Of a stretch of DNA of 64,000 nucleotides, positions 48,535 to 60,237 are shown piece by piece. Positions within the stretch are counted from its first letter, which is position 1. The number at the start of each line of letters is the position of its first letter. This DNA comes from Falciphora oryzae. Taxonomy: Eukaryota > Ascomycota > Sordariomycetes > Magnaporthales > Magnaporthaceae. The position numbers and the translations under genes were made by a program. The notes below the pieces were generated by a model, which saw only the letters and a list, made by a program, of their open reading frames with translations, searched no databases and was not told the origin of the DNA. The DNA lies in assembly GCA_000733355.1 (NCBI GenBank), contig JNVV01000019.1:477047-541046 (forward strand). The letters run 5' to 3'.

Positions 48535-49185
48535 ATGTCGAAAGAGCTCAGCGCCGAGGCCCAGGCGGCCCAGGCGGCCCACCAGCAGCTGATCGAGCAG
48601 CTCGACAACCACTCGGTGCACAAGTCGTTCCGCAACCCCAGCTGGCGGCCGAACCAGCGCCGCAACAAGAACATCAAGACCATCCTCGTCGATGCCTCGC
48701 GCAAGGAGGCCTCGGTCATCGCCACGCCCCAGGACAACAACAGCGGCGCCGCCACCCCCTTACCCCCCGCCGGCGCCGCGGCGGCCGGGCACGACGACGG
48801 CCTCTCGACCAGCGGCATGTCGACGCCCGCGGGCGGCGGCAGCGCCGCCAACGGCAGCAACAGCAACAGCAGCCTGCAGCCGAACCTCGCCCAGGCCTCG
48901 CGCAGCCTCAGCAAGCTGGTGCTGGAGAAGAGCCTGAAACCCCCGGGCGCAGGCGGCCCCGGCCCGTCGGCGCCCAGCGCCACGTACACAAACATCGAGA
49001 GCGCGCCGAGCATGGCGCCCCTGAAGCGCTACTGCGACATCACCGGCCTGCCCGCCCCCTACACCGACCCCAAGACGAGGCTGAGGTACCACAACCGCGA
49101 GGTCTTCTCCATCATCAGGTCGTTCCCCCAGGGCGTGGCGGAGCAGTTCCTGGAGGCGCGCGGAGCCCAGACCGTGCTGAAGTGA
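48535..49185 (+). CDS. IES6: INO80 complex subunit Ies6 (YL1 C-terminal domain)
   Basis: Intronless, 216 residues. The C-terminal YL1_C domain is at about 164-193 (KRYCDITGLPAPYTDPKTR, then LRYHNREVFSII). The N-terminus has the Ies6-type block VHKSFRNPSWRPNQRRNKNIK. The two are joined by a Ser/Gly/Ala-rich linker. Ies6 pairs with Arp5 to couple ATP hydrolysis to nucleosome sliding (family knowledge). YL1_C also occurs in SWR1 subunit Swc2/Vps72, but that protein is much larger and has a different N-terminus, so Ies6 is preferred. The start is the ATG directly before SKELSAEAQ; an upstream in-frame extension has no conserved content. It is divergent from DAD4 and 1.4 kb from the ARP5 start codon. 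Confidence 0.93.
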   Translation: MSKELSAEAQAAQAAHQQLIEQLDNHSVHKSFRNPSWRPNQRRNKNIKTILVDASRKEASVIATPQDNNSGAATPLPPAGAAAAGHDDGLSTSGMSTPAGGGSAANGSNSNSSLQPNLAQASRSLSKLVLEKSLKPPGAGGPGPSAPSATYTNIESAPSMAPLKRYCDITGLPAPYTDPKTRLRYHNREVFSIIRSFPQGVAEQFLEARGAQTVLK

Positions 49186-50123
49186 CCACGGAAGATTTTT
49201 CATATCGGGTACATGTACGAATTACAGGCGAGCACAAGGCGTTTTATGGAGGTATTGAGAAATGCAATTTACAGTCATCATCACACGTATATCAAGTCAA
49301 ATCGATCAGGGATAATCGACAGAGAGCGCAGGCATATGTCCGACCGACAAAGTCAAGCTTCAGCTAAGCACCCAATGCCTTTCGACACCAGGATGCAATT
49401 GACGCTCCGGCTTAATCGCGATCGAGTGTTGATCTCTGCCTGTATCTGACCGACCACCGGGGCGTCGAGAAAGGACGGCCCCCAGTTACCATAGCTCAGG
49501 AAGCTAGGCCGCCGCGGCAAGTGAATGAAGTGAAAAGGAGAGAACCTCATGAACGAGGGTCAACCTACCTACTACCACTCTAAAAGGATGTCTAGACGAT
49601 ATCAAATGTAAATCGAATTACCAGACAATGCCTCAGGAGTGCGAGCGCTTGTGTTTGGCAAGAACAATGCTCAACCAGGATCAAAACGTGTGCAGAAAAG
49701 TGGTGTGAAAATGCCGAAAGCTTTTCGTTTTTTGAGTGCGGCTCAGCCACTTTGTGGCGTGCATGCCACGGCGGGAACCCCTGGTCGCATCCAATTCAGG
49801 CCCCTGGCCGAGTCTGCCGCCGCGACAAGGATGCCAGACGCGGACTCTCGTGTCGTCTTTGGCTACTGCACTGCAACTCCTTTTGCGACAGCCAGCTTGC
49901 CTTGTCAGAACACCCCCGATCCACAACCTCGCATCTCTGTTCTCGTGTCCGTTAGAGAAACTCGTTTTTCCCCAGTGTCCGACCAACTTGGTATCCTCTC
50001 AGCGACCACAGGCCTCATCAACGCCGTCCACTCACCTCGCTATCGACAGCTCGCACGAACCACTCCCTAGTTTATCTGGAGATCGGCCGCATTTGCCCTC
50101 CATCCCTCTTGTCGCTCCACAAA
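49186..50123. other. Intergenic region between IES6 and GOT1
   Basis: 938 bp with the IES6 3' flank and GOT1 promoter and leader. No gene recognised. Confidence 0.55.
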
Positions 50124-50888
50124 ATGTCCATGTGGCTTTCAGATACCCAAAGTCAGTTCCACCCTCTGTGGTGTCTGCCCCAAAGTTCTCTTCCTCATGC
50201 TAACCACACTTCTATCGCACAGAGATCGGGGTAGCCTTCTGCTCTGGCGGTAGGTACGACGCATGTCGTGACCCGGTCCTCGGCCCCCCGAGCTGCGGCG
50301 GGCACGTCGGCTAACCTCGGAGTCGTTTTGGCGGGGTTGTAGGAGGCTTCTTCCTGATCGCGGGTGTGATGCTGTTCTTTGATCGGGCAATGTGGGCATC
50401 CCCTTCCCAGAGACCATCCGATCCTCTTTACCCCGTTGTTCTAGAAGTGAGCGGAAGCTAACACAGAACACGTACAGGCTCGCCATGGGAAATGTATGCG
50501 ACTCAGCTCCCACCCCCATCCTTCTCCCTCCCCCGCCCTGCGCCCCTACGAGCGTAGCAGAAAAGCTGACCGCAGCCTCGACACACAGATCCTCTTCCTC
50601 ATCGGCCTCACCATCATCATCGGGCCCCAAAAGACGCTGCTATTCTTCGCGAGGAAACAAAAGGCCAAGGGCACCGCCGCCTTCTTCCTGGGCCTCCTCC
50701 TCATCCTCATGAAGTGGCCCCTGGTCGGCTTCTGCGTCGAGCTGTACGGCATCGCCATCCTCTTTGGCGACTTCCTCGGCACCATCGCTGGCTTCGCGAG
50801 GAATGCCCCCGTTATCGGCCCCTACATCGGCCTCCTCGTCGACCGCATCGGGCTCGGTGGGAGGCGCAACGCCGAGCTCCCCGTCTGA
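50124..50888 (+). CDS. GOT1: Golgi transport protein Got1
   Basis: Small tetraspanning membrane protein of ER-Golgi vesicles, involved in vesicle formation and fusion (family knowledge). Five exons: 50124-50151, 50223-50249, 50343-50391, 50478-50493 and 50589-50888; 139 residues, the family's usual length. Exon junctions rebuild [55 protein letters not shown]. Exon 4 is only 16 bp. Hydrophobic segments lie at about 11-31, 37-52, 70-90 and 91-110. Intron 1 has a GCTAAC branch site; donors are GTCAGT, GTAGGT, GTGGGC and GTATGC. The uninterrupted last exon alone covers about 70 per cent of the protein, so the identity does not depend on the small exons. Confidence 0.93.
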
Positions 50889-51567
50889 GCCCTTTCGAAA
50901 CCATTCGAGTCGAGTCCCATCCAGGACGACGTCCTGCGGCACGTGTCACGAGTAGGAAGAAGCCTTTAGACTTGTCATATATACCCTTTCTGGAAAGGCG
51001 TTCAAGGGTTACAGGATACCGGGTTTATATACCACAGTCATGAAGCCGTGGGGCACTGTCTCGAACAGTCCTTCTCGAGTCTTCGGCGGCAACACCCCCG
51101 GCCGCACTCGGCGGTCAAGGAGAAGAGCGGGGACATGCGTGTGGACAGCAGACAACAATGACCAGTTGTTGAAACTTCGATGCTTCATCGGGCAGAATCC
51201 ACGCCTTGCCACTTTCATCACGGAGATCAAGTGTGCGAGGGAAACAGGGAAGCCAAAAGAAAAGACATTGAGAGACAAACAGAAAACCAATCACAAAAGA
51301 CCGGGAAACCGATGCGTGCTCCTTCATACCTATTCCTGGGTGAAGTCTCAAATATATAACAAGTCCTTGCCGGGAGCAGAGCGGGATGAAGCCTCGCGAC
51401 ACCCACTAGACCCGGTCTCTCTTTCTCTCTGCACGTCATCGTATAATTGACTCGACAAGGGGTCACACCACTGCGGCCAAGGAAGGGGGGGAAGGGACAA
51501 GGAAGGAGGTTTGAATACCCCCGGATGAATCAACGTCGCCTATCTATCCGGGGAGCTCATGTGCCAT
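50889..51567. other. Convergent 3' region between GOT1 and profilin
   Basis: 679 bp of 3' flanks; no gene recognised. Confidence 0.6.
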
Positions 51568-52393
51568 TTAGTAGCCCAGGGGTATCAGGTAGTCGGCGAG
51601 GGCGCCGGTGGCCGTAACGGCGTTGCCAGCGATGGCCTGCTCGTTGTGGTGCCCGACGAGGATGGCCTGTTTTGACTTGGCGATGCAGATGCCGGAGCGA
51701 CCCTATTGTCGATGGCAGAAGAAGGGGCTCGTGAGCATGCTGCTTGATCTCTCCCGCATCCACCAGAGTCTGTCGAAATAGGGTGTGCCACGAGAAAAAT
51801 GCGGGTTGTATCGTACCTGTCTGGCGTAGATCGTGTTGTCATCGATTTTGGTCACGACATAGCGTTCCTTGCAAACATGCACGCCCTCGGCGAGGGCGCG
51901 GTCGCGTGCGCCGCTAACATTGGACAGGATGTCGGCGATGGTCTTCATCTCGGTAGGCTCGAGCTGTTGATTCCACCACGCGTCCTGCCGTCAGTCGAAT
52001 GTACTGCTGTGCCGCCAGCATCCATCGCCCGATGTGGTAGGTATTTCTGGTTGTGGCAAGAGGGGGGGTAGAGGCCTTGGGTGTACCTTGAAGCCGGCCG
52101 AAGTAGCCCACTCGCTGTCACCGGCGGCGCTGATGATGGCGGCCTTGTCAATGTGGCCGGTGCCGACGAGGCTAGATATAGGTCACCGTGTGAGTAACCC
52201 GGAATCTATCTTCCTTCCCATCTCTGCTCCGCGGGGTAAGGTTCGTCGGAGGGTCATCATCGTTCGTTTACCTGCTGTCAACGTAAGCTGTCGCGGGTGG
52301 CAGGTTGCATCGTTAGCTTCATCAGCTCCGCATGTCGAGAGTGAGGGGTTAAAGGGCGAGGCAGCCGGCATCGAGCTTACCCTGCCACGACAT
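51568..52393 (-). CDS. Profilin
   Basis: Actin-monomer and polyproline-binding protein needed for actin turnover and cytokinesis (family knowledge). Five exons: 52393-52381, 52287-52272, 52171-52087, 51963-51817 and 51702-51568; 131 residues, exactly family size. The first two coding exons are 13 and 16 bp and spell MSWQ-AYVDS. Exon 3 gives SLVGTGHIDKAAIISAAGDS, exon 4 LEPTEMKTIADIL and the strand HVCKERYVVTK, exon 5 GRSGICIAKSKQAILVGHH. The MSWQAYVD start and C-terminal ALADYLIPLGY are hallmarks of profilins. All five junctions have GT-AG borders (GTAAGC, GTAAAC, GTACAC and GTACGA donors). It faces GOT1 tail to tail. Confidence 0.95.
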
Positions 52394-55300
52394 TGTGAGA
52401 TGCGGGAAGAAGAAACAGAAAAGCCTGGACAAGGAGAAGGAAAAAGGCGCGGGACGTGGTCCTGACGATGGGAAGGAGTGCGATGACGGGGTTACGCGTC
52501 TGCGCTGGGCGTGCGAGGAATCCGTCGGTAAAAGGTAGACGCAGCGACTTGTCGGGAGGTCTCGGTAAGGAGTCCTTTTGCTTGGTATCAAAAGGTGGGA
52601 GCTTCCCGCGTCAAGTTAAGTCCATAATCCATGCGGCTAACGCTGGCGGGGAGAGTGCAGTGACTGACGGAGCCCCGCCATCGGGTGCCTCTGCCCGGGA
52701 CAGGGCCAAAGCAAGGTGAAAAAAAAAAGGAGGGGCACTGATGGCTGGATTATGCAATCACATGGGGCTCGACTGCCCGTTACGTCAGCCGGCGGCATTT
52801 GGTTGGAGAAGCATGTTGATTTGACCAACAGCAAAAGCCCAAAGCAAAACAAAACAAAAGCAAAGTAAACACAATGGAAGGGCGAATGGATGCAACCTTA
52901 AGCATCTAAGGTAGGCGAGCCGATGCACATTGACAATTCACTGCGCTGGAGCGTCCTTATAATATCGGATTGGAATTGCCTTGCCTGCATCATGCAGACG
53001 CCTTTCATTGTCTCGTCCCGTACTGTCAAGGCCTCCATTCAATGTTGAGCAAACTCCGTAGCCTACTCTCTGCCTCAGCTCAAGGTCCAAGTCAACTTGC
53101 CCAGTCGACTCAACTCGGACTTGAGAGATAAATAGCGAAGTTAAATAGGCACCCTCAGATCGACATACATCACCCACCGTCCATCCTTTTTGCCTCTACC
53201 AAAAGTGTCATGGAATAAGTGATCTACAGGCTATGCCACCCATTGATTGCGAGGCTTCTTGAGCCGTGCGCGTGAAACCTTGAGCGACCCCTCAGGCCTG
53301 ACAAGTCAGACACAGCGAAGCTATTGCCAAGATGGCTTCTGAAATCCCGTAGAGCTACCCAGCCCTCTGGAACAGCCCTCCAATTTAGGAGACGCTCCCC
53401 CGCAATCCAAACAGCTCATCCACTATATCGCAGCAGACGATTCGATGGATCGATCAGTCACCGCCCCGAATCGATCATGATCCGCGTTGGTGGTTCAGGC
53501 AAGGGATCTGATACATTCATGCGAACACCGTGATCGAAACTCCTGTCCCTTTAGTGAAAACAGCCAGTGCCTTCCTTGGTGGCCACGGCGAATTGATGGC
53601 GCGAGCGGCGATTGTCGTTGTCCAACCGACGTCAAAGTTTGGTAAGCCGTCCCATCCATAGGTCAATAGCACCGAACGAGGGGTCCGGCGCGTCAACTTG
53701 ATGGCCGGGCGGCGGCGACAAAATGACAACCAGTGTGAGCATGCTTCTCGGGTGCAGGCCGCCATGCTGCCGCATAGCCTCAAGCCTCAACTACGCGTAT
53801 CGTGCATACGTATGGGTCGCTTGTCAACCGGACTATAATCACACATCGGGCCGGGGACGGATGGGCATTTATTGCGGACCGGTTAAATGCCCACGGACAC
53901 CATGAGGTCAGAGCCGCACTCCTCTTCGTCCGTTATCCGCCGACGTCGCAGACAGCACGGGTCAGGCATGCTGACGAAGGAACGCGCTCTGAGAGTCTGT
54001 TCCTCTGGCCCGAACTTAAGCAGCACTTGCAAACTGCAGCATGGAGGCTTTCGCTGAACCAAGCTCGCCAGGCCAAAGGCAGGAATGCCTCGGTACCTGC
54101 AGCTAGGAAACATAAACGGAAAAAGAATGAAGAGAAAACGGAAAATACCTTGCGTCGCATCACGGTAGCTAAACGGGGGAAAGCAATGGCATAAACAGGA
54201 AACGTTGTATTGACCTCTGAGGTCTTTTTGTCGGTCTGGAAAGCCTCGGTCGTCTACAGAATTTCTGAATGCGCCCGCGCAATGTCGCAATTGGATCGCA
54301 CAGCGCAACGCAGAGCCGGATGGATCCCTGGCGTCGGCACAAGTATTTGCAAAACATGAGACGCGAGATCCTGGGCGGTGCGCCCTGTTCCAGCAGGATG
54401 AAACGGCCTCCTTGGGGACTCGGCAGCTGACCGCGCGGGACCGGTATTGGCCTGCCCAGGAAGCCGGCCGTTTGGCGTAGCATTCGATGGGGAGTGGCAG
54501 TTGACAGCAGCTTATATCGAATGATTTATTGGGGCACCAGGACGCAAAAGGTCGTATCGGCGCTGGCTCCTGCACTTTTGTAGGGCGAAAGTAAGCGTGC
54601 GCGCACTGCGACGCCGGCCCGGTCGTTTCGCCGCGGGATCGAGATGGTGCCGTGAGCGCCAACGCTGGCTCGGGGGGTGTCAAACCCTTGTTGCCTTGTT
54701 ACTTGTTCCAGTAAGGCGCTGGCTGTCGGGATCTGGGCCTAATCGCTGATGTGCGGCCGTCGCTAGGTTGGGGAGCGCAGGCAGGGCCAGTCGGGTATTT
54801 TTTCCAGCGCTTCCAGTGAACCGTGCAGGCGCCCAGGCGCCAGACGGCCTGCGGGCAAGGTGCGTGCCTGTGAGGCTCGTGGGGCCCAAAGGACGCCAAC
54901 CGCATTTGACTTTTGACGTGATCCACAAAGAGCCACCCTTGATGCACCACGACAGGCCTCCTCTAATTTCCATCCTCCTGGCAAACACGACCGCGCGAAT
55001 GCATCAATCACACCTTGGATTTCACTCTCCTGTTTCCAAATTTGGCTGTCACCCTTGCCCCGAATGCGGCAGAATCCTGCTCCAGTCGGCTCCAGTGGCT
55101 TGACGTGCGACAGGCGTCGGCCGTTTTGGAGTGCCTCCAATGAAGATGCCATGTTCCCAAGCCAAACAACCAAGCTACTGTGTAGCCGTCGCCGAAACTC
55201 ATTCCTCCGTCCGTCTTGTTCCCGGCTGGCACCCGAGGTCTCTTCCAACGTCACTCGCGTCCCTTGCCTCCTGCTTTCGATGACGGTGCCAGCCCCAGGA

Positions 55301-56893
55301 ACAGACGGGGTGGCACTAGCAACGAGATGCGAGGACCCAGTCGCATTCCGCCATCGACCTGTGTCGTCTGGTCTCATCCATTCTGCCTGCACTGGGGCTG
55401 ATTCATGGCGTCGCCAGCAAAGCTTTTGGACCAGCGCCGCAACAGGAGGAGAACCAGCATAACTGCCCTCACTGACATCGCGGATCTGAAACCTTAACAC
55501 GCTGCTGCCGCCAGGCTGACTATAGACGGTGGATCTGCTGACTTGTCCTCGTCCCTGTCCGCTCTCCCGTGCGGCCAAGGCCAGGGTCCAGGGGCCCAGC
55601 GGGGATCGATCGCATCACCGACGAGCGCTCACATCATCCCCTGGCAACCTGGGTCACCCTGACTACCACGGGGATTTTATTGGCGAAAAGGGACCCCGGG
55701 GCCGATCAACCAGCTCGAAATAACCGTCCCCTCAACCTCAAACAAGGAATGGGACTGGAAGAATCGGTCGGTATACGGTGTGCTACGCTCGCGACACCCC
55801 GACTGTCTGTTTCTAACGCACTCTCGTACTCCGACGGCATGTGGGCTTCTGGAAGAATTCCCATTTGCGCGTGCTGGGCGTGGGCGGCCTGCTTGACGAT
55901 GCCGTTCTGTTTCCGTCTCCCATGCCCAAGTCTAATTGCATCCGGCGTTGAGACACTGTTGTTGTCAAGCCGCCCATCGGCCTCATCGCCAGACACACGC
56001 GGGATGTTGGCGGCAAAGTGGCCGCCTGTCTCGCTGTTTTTCCACGGGACACGAGCTACGTATCAGCTAAAGAACAAGGCAGACAGAATGGCCTTGCGTC
56101 CATTGTAGTAGCTCAAGATGGCAATATGAAAGGGGTCTAAAATCCGGCCTCTCGCGTTCACGGACAGGATATCTTCTTTTCCAAGCTCCGTCTGGATTCT
56201 GGATTGGACTGCCGCCATTTTGCGAATATTGGCCTCATTTCATGGACAAGTCGTCAGCGCAACGTCATTGGCCTGCCCCTTCTCTCGCAGCTGATTGCCG
56301 TCGAAACGCAGACACACCCCACTGGATTGCTGTTCCTGCTAATCTTACGAGCGTCTTCACATTTGGGTCCTCTGCGCATGCGGAGCTCTATCAGCCCCAA
56401 CGCAGCGCAGCAGTGGGTGACAGTGAGGGTGGGTTTGGCATTGAGCTCAGAGCAACGGCTGTAACCCTCCACTGGGTCGAACGACGACAGGCGACGCGTT
56501 CGGGGATCCCGCACAACCCTCGGTCAGGCATGTTCAGGGTTGCCAACCGTTCCATGTCCCTGCGCGGTGGCAGCACCGCAAATGGCGGTAACGGCGTTGG
56601 CGCTGCTGCAGAATCTCGTGCAGCTGCGGGCGCACCTGTTCCTCGACAGGGCCCCGGGGCCAGAACGGACATCCATGCAGGGCGCCACCACCTCCACGCA
56701 CGGCCCTGTCGCCCCCCTTGCCCCCCTCACCTCTGCTGGGCCCGTCTTTGAATCAGGCCCTTCCCTGCCCCGGCAGACCGAGTCGAATCTTATTGAAAAT
56801 GCGAACACCCCCGCTGCTTCCTTCCCTGACGGACGTTGTGCCTATCTGACCCGTCCCCTTCCTATCCCTCCTCCCAGAGCCAACCTTCCAACC
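52394..56893. other. Gene-poor region between profilin and the 56894 gene
   Basis: 4.5 kb between divergent genes. Long minus-strand frames at 53883-54683 (266 codons) and 54763-55578 (271 codons) begin at TTG rather than ATG and show no domain, so I do not call them. The frame of the right-hand gene is open back to 56540 without strong evidence of translation. No transposon, RNA or repeat family seen. Confidence 0.5.
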
Positions 56894-58840
56894 ATGGCAT
56901 CCCGACCGAGCACCTCTGGCGGCCTCAAGGCGCCGCCCAGCTTCGACAGCATGAATGACCGGAGGATATCAAGGGACGACATGTTCCTGAGAGCTCCCGA
57001 AACGGCAGTGGAAAACAAGAGAATCTCGAGAGACGACATGTTTGTGGGAACTCGAAAACAACCCGGCTGGACCAGGCCGGCGCTGTCAGTCATGCCCCGT
57101 GTTGGGCCTGCGGCATCCTTGGAGTCCAGCCCGGCCCGCCCATCACCGGCGATCACGATAGGCCCCGTGCCTCAGTTCCAACGGAGAGGAACGGTCGACT
57201 CCCAGATGTCTGGTGATATCCCCATCGGCATGGCCATTGGAAGCCCAACTCACATCCCGTCTGGTCTTTCCTCGACTTGGCTACCACAGCAAGCGCCCCC
57301 GGCACCAGAGCCTGTTGTGAGGCCGGAGCCTCCGCGGCAGGCACCAGCCGAACCTGCTACCTTGAAGCGCTCCAAGACCGGGAGGCGCAGACTCTTCAGT
57401 CTATTCAGCAAGAAGAGCACACCAGACGAGGTCAAGGCTATCCAAGCCCCAGAACCCCCTGCCGTGGACTTCTCCAGAGCCATGTACACAGCGACGGCAG
57501 AATCAATGTCCTCGAAAGTATCCCTTTCGAGGAGCACCACATCAGCTGGCGGCAAGGGCCCTACTCGGCAACTTGATAGACCTCCTGCCATCGTCCGGAC
57601 GAACACGGAGCCTTTCCGTCAAGCCCCCGTAGGCGCCCAGCCCAGCATGCCGCCAAGGAACAACCCGTTCGAGCCGGACTGGCGCCGGCGCCAGAAGGAG
57701 ATGGGTGTCTCTGGGCCGATGAACCTGAGGGCCCCGCCAGCTGCCTCGTCGGCTTCTGCCGGGAAAGGTCCCCTTTTGGACGTCGAGATCCCTTGCATCA
57801 AGATGGAGCGCTACAGCGTCATGTTTGGAAGCCTCCTGGATGCTAGGCGCGACTCGGCTCTCCTTAACAGGCGGCAAGCCGCTATTGAGAAATTGCATGC
57901 CATCAGCGACAGAGTGCTGGAGGAGCAAGGGGTGAAGGAGACGCCGATCGCACATCCACGAAGGGCGACATCACCGCAGACCATCATGGAGTCGCCTGTA
58001 GTCCCATCACCAGCGTTCGCCATGTTTCCGACGCCACCACAATCGCGACCTGAGAGGTTCGTGGGTCCGGCTCCCATGTCGCCTACGACGAGGATGCGCT
58101 CGAACACGTCTCCTGCAAACCTACCGTCTCCCATGCAGTCTACCTTTGGCGGTGACGCTCTGCCGCGCGGCCAGGCCGCGGCAGCACCAGCGGCCCCGAC
58201 CAGAGCGTTTCCCATTACTTCAAAGGTCATGTACTTCGAGCAGAACCAGTCCAGCCTGATCCTCGACTCCCCGACCAGCGTGGGAGATGATGGGAACTTC
58301 TCCCCAAGACCCATCACACAATCACAGCCCCTGAAGCCCAACATTGCCGAGCCGCAGTGGCAGATGATAACGCCGCCGGTGTCGGCCGCGCCCTCGAGCA
58401 CATCGCCGTCGAGCGCGGGCAGCAGCAGCGGCGCCGCGCGGAAGCGGTCGCCGTCCGTCGCGTCGTCGGTGCGGACAAACATCACCAAGCCGTCGCTCGA
58501 GATCGAGGAGTCGGACTCGGCGCTCAAGGCCGCGGTGGAGATCTCCATCGCGCGCCAGATCAGCGTCTCGCGCCAGCAGAGGAACCTCCTCCTGCCGCTG
58601 CACACGGGACCAAACTCGATACGGCAGGGAGGAGGCGGCGGTGGCGCTTCCAGCAGGAGCGTGAGCCCTCACGACGGCGGCCCCGGCAGCGCTTCCGGCA
58701 GCCCCGTCAAGCTGGGCAAGAACGAGCGCCTGGTCGAGTCTGTCGCCTCGACCCCGACGCTCATCCACCCCCCTCAGACCCCGGACTCCCAGCTCCTCAA
58801 CTACCGGAAGAGCTCGCGGGTGGTCCTGGAGGCGGCATAG
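56894..58840 (+). CDS. Conserved fungal protein of unknown function with duplicated RISRDDMF motif
   Basis: Function unknown. From the ATG at 56894, which has a strong CAACCATGG context, the protein is 648 residues with no intron. It is mostly disordered and rich in Ser/Pro. Near the N-terminus the nine-residue motif [RK]RISRDDMF occurs twice, at about 23-31 and 42-50, followed by a basic cluster (KRSKTGRRRLFSLFSKK). The best-ordered part is around 296-345 (VEIPCIKMERYSVMFGSLLD, then NRRQAAIEKLHAI), a helical region I recognise from uncharacterised Pezizomycotina proteins. The RISRDD context resembles basophilic kinase or 14-3-3 sites (inference). The same frame is open for 118 more codons upstream with Met codons at 56582 and 56675, so a longer form cannot be excluded. 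Confidence 0.78.
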   Translation: MASRPSTSGGLKAPPSFDSMNDRRISRDDMFLRAPETAVENKRISRDDMFVGTRKQPGWTRPALSVMPRVGPAASLESSPARPSPAITIGPVPQFQRRGTVDSQMSGDIPIGMAIGSPTHIPSGLSSTWLPQQAPPAPEPVVRPEPPRQAPAEPATLKRSKTGRRRLFSLFSKKSTPDEVKAIQAPEPPAVDFSRAMYTATAESMSSKVSLSRSTTSAGGKGPTRQLDRPPAIVRTNTEPFRQAPVGAQPSMPPRNNPFEPDWRRRQKEMGVSGPMNLRAPPAASSASAGKGPLLDVEIPCIKMERYSVMFGSLLDARRDSALLNRRQAAIEKLHAISDRVLEEQGVKETPIAHPRRATSPQTIMESPVVPSPAFAMFPTPPQSRPERFVGPAPMSPTTRMRSNTSPANLPSPMQSTFGGDALPRGQAAAAPAAPTRAFPITSKVMYFEQNQSSLILDSPTSVGDDGNFSPRPITQSQPLKPNIAEPQWQMITPPVSAAPSSTSPSSAGSSSGAARKRSPSVASSVRTNITKPSLEIEESDSALKAAVEISIARQISVSRQQRNLLLPLHTGPNSIRQGGGGGGASSRSVSPHDGGPGSASGSPVKLGKNERLVESVASTPTLIHPPQTPDSQLLNYRKSSRVVLEAA

Positions 58841-60237
58841 CCAGGTCCCGGGGTCTTAATCCGGTCTTTTTTCTTCCTCTCTTTTGTTGCCAGTTTGCAC
58901 CTACAGGGTCCATCACCCTATTTCTTTTTACAAGTCATCCCCGGAGCGAAAACGGATATTGGAAAGCCCTTATTATTCTTCAGCTTTTGGGCAAGGCACC
59001 CCGGCATAATGGTTTGGTCATGAGACTACAAAACAAACTAATATGGTGCACGCCAACGTCCCCCCATTTTTGAATCAAGCCGAGAGATTGGGCCGCGGCG
59101 GAGTTTGTGTGGATTTTCTTCTTTTTCTTCTCTTCTTTCTCAGTGGCACTGCTTACACGGGTAGATGCGGGCTTTTCTGTGCGTGCTTTAGCCCATGCAT
59201 CCCATCCCGGCTTTGCGTTTATTTTTTTCTTTCCCTTTTGGGTGGTGTGTTTGACGGTTGGGGATCCCCGACAAGCCTCGACGGCCTGGTGTTTTTCTTT
59301 TCTTGCTTCTCTTTTTCATTTGGATCGAATTTCTTTTGTTTTAGATACCACCGTTTTTTTTCACGACCGGGACAGCCGGAAAATGACGCAGGCAGGATAG
59401 ACCATGGGAGAGAGAGGATTCACGTATAGATAGCAATGAATCGGATGCTTCTCCTCCCCCTGCGCCACCGCATTCGCCAAAAACCGGGCCTTGTCGGTTT
59501 CCCCCGCTGCAGTTTGGATGGTACCGGACCTGCGTCAGACAGACAATTCAGTTCCCGGGAAGCCCGCGTGCCCGCTGATCTTTTGATATGGGATTTTCCC
59601 TCTCTCCACGGATCCTCCCCCGCCCGCCGTGGCTGAATCTTGGCCGCGACGGCGCTGGGCAAAGAATTTAAGGCATGGCTTGGCTTGGCTCGGCTTGGCT
59701 TGCAAGGCGTCATCAAGACACGACGCGGCTCGAGTTGTTAGTCCCGAAAGTCGCTGCTTGCCTCTCCCACGGTGGCCCAAGCATGTGGACCGGATCGCCT
59801 TGACCGACACAAGGTTCATGACTTGGAGCCCAAGTGGAAAGGGGACGAACACCGCCGTAGACAGGTCGGGGTAAGCTGGGCATCGTATTTCATGCGCGCT
59901 CTTGGGGTGCGACGCTGTCGATATTGTGAGGGGTTACGTAGACGTGCCAAGGCGATTGAAAAAGCGGGTCACAGGAAGCAATGGTCTGCGTTATATAAAC
60001 GGTCTGCTGGACGAACCAAGTCGAAAAAAAAGGAGACGAAAAACGAAGGAAAACAAGCAGGGACTACGAGATCCAAAATAAATCCAATCCACCAAGGAGC
60101 GCCGCGGGAGGGAGGAGGATATTATACTCCCGACAAACAAAGAAACGCCTTGATACAAAACGGAGCCATGCAGCAGCGGGTAGCAGCATCGATAAACATC
60201 TTCAAAGTGGCCACGACAAACAACATCCTTGCCGGCT
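58841..60237. other. Convergent 3' region between the 56894 gene and YKT6
   Basis: 1.4 kb of 3' flanks, T-rich near 59100-59370, with a (GGCTT)n run at 59677-59701. No gene recognised. Confidence 0.55.
59677..59701. repeat. (GGCTT)n pentanucleotide repeat
   Basis: About five units of GGCTT, one of them altered to GGCTC, in intergenic DNA. Confidence 0.75.

Noticed and set aside
53883..54683. 266-codon minus-strand frame
   Set aside because: Begins at TTG, no ATG near its start, no domain or splice support.
54763..55578. 271-codon minus-strand frame
   Set aside because: Begins at TTG, no recognisable content, low-information composition.
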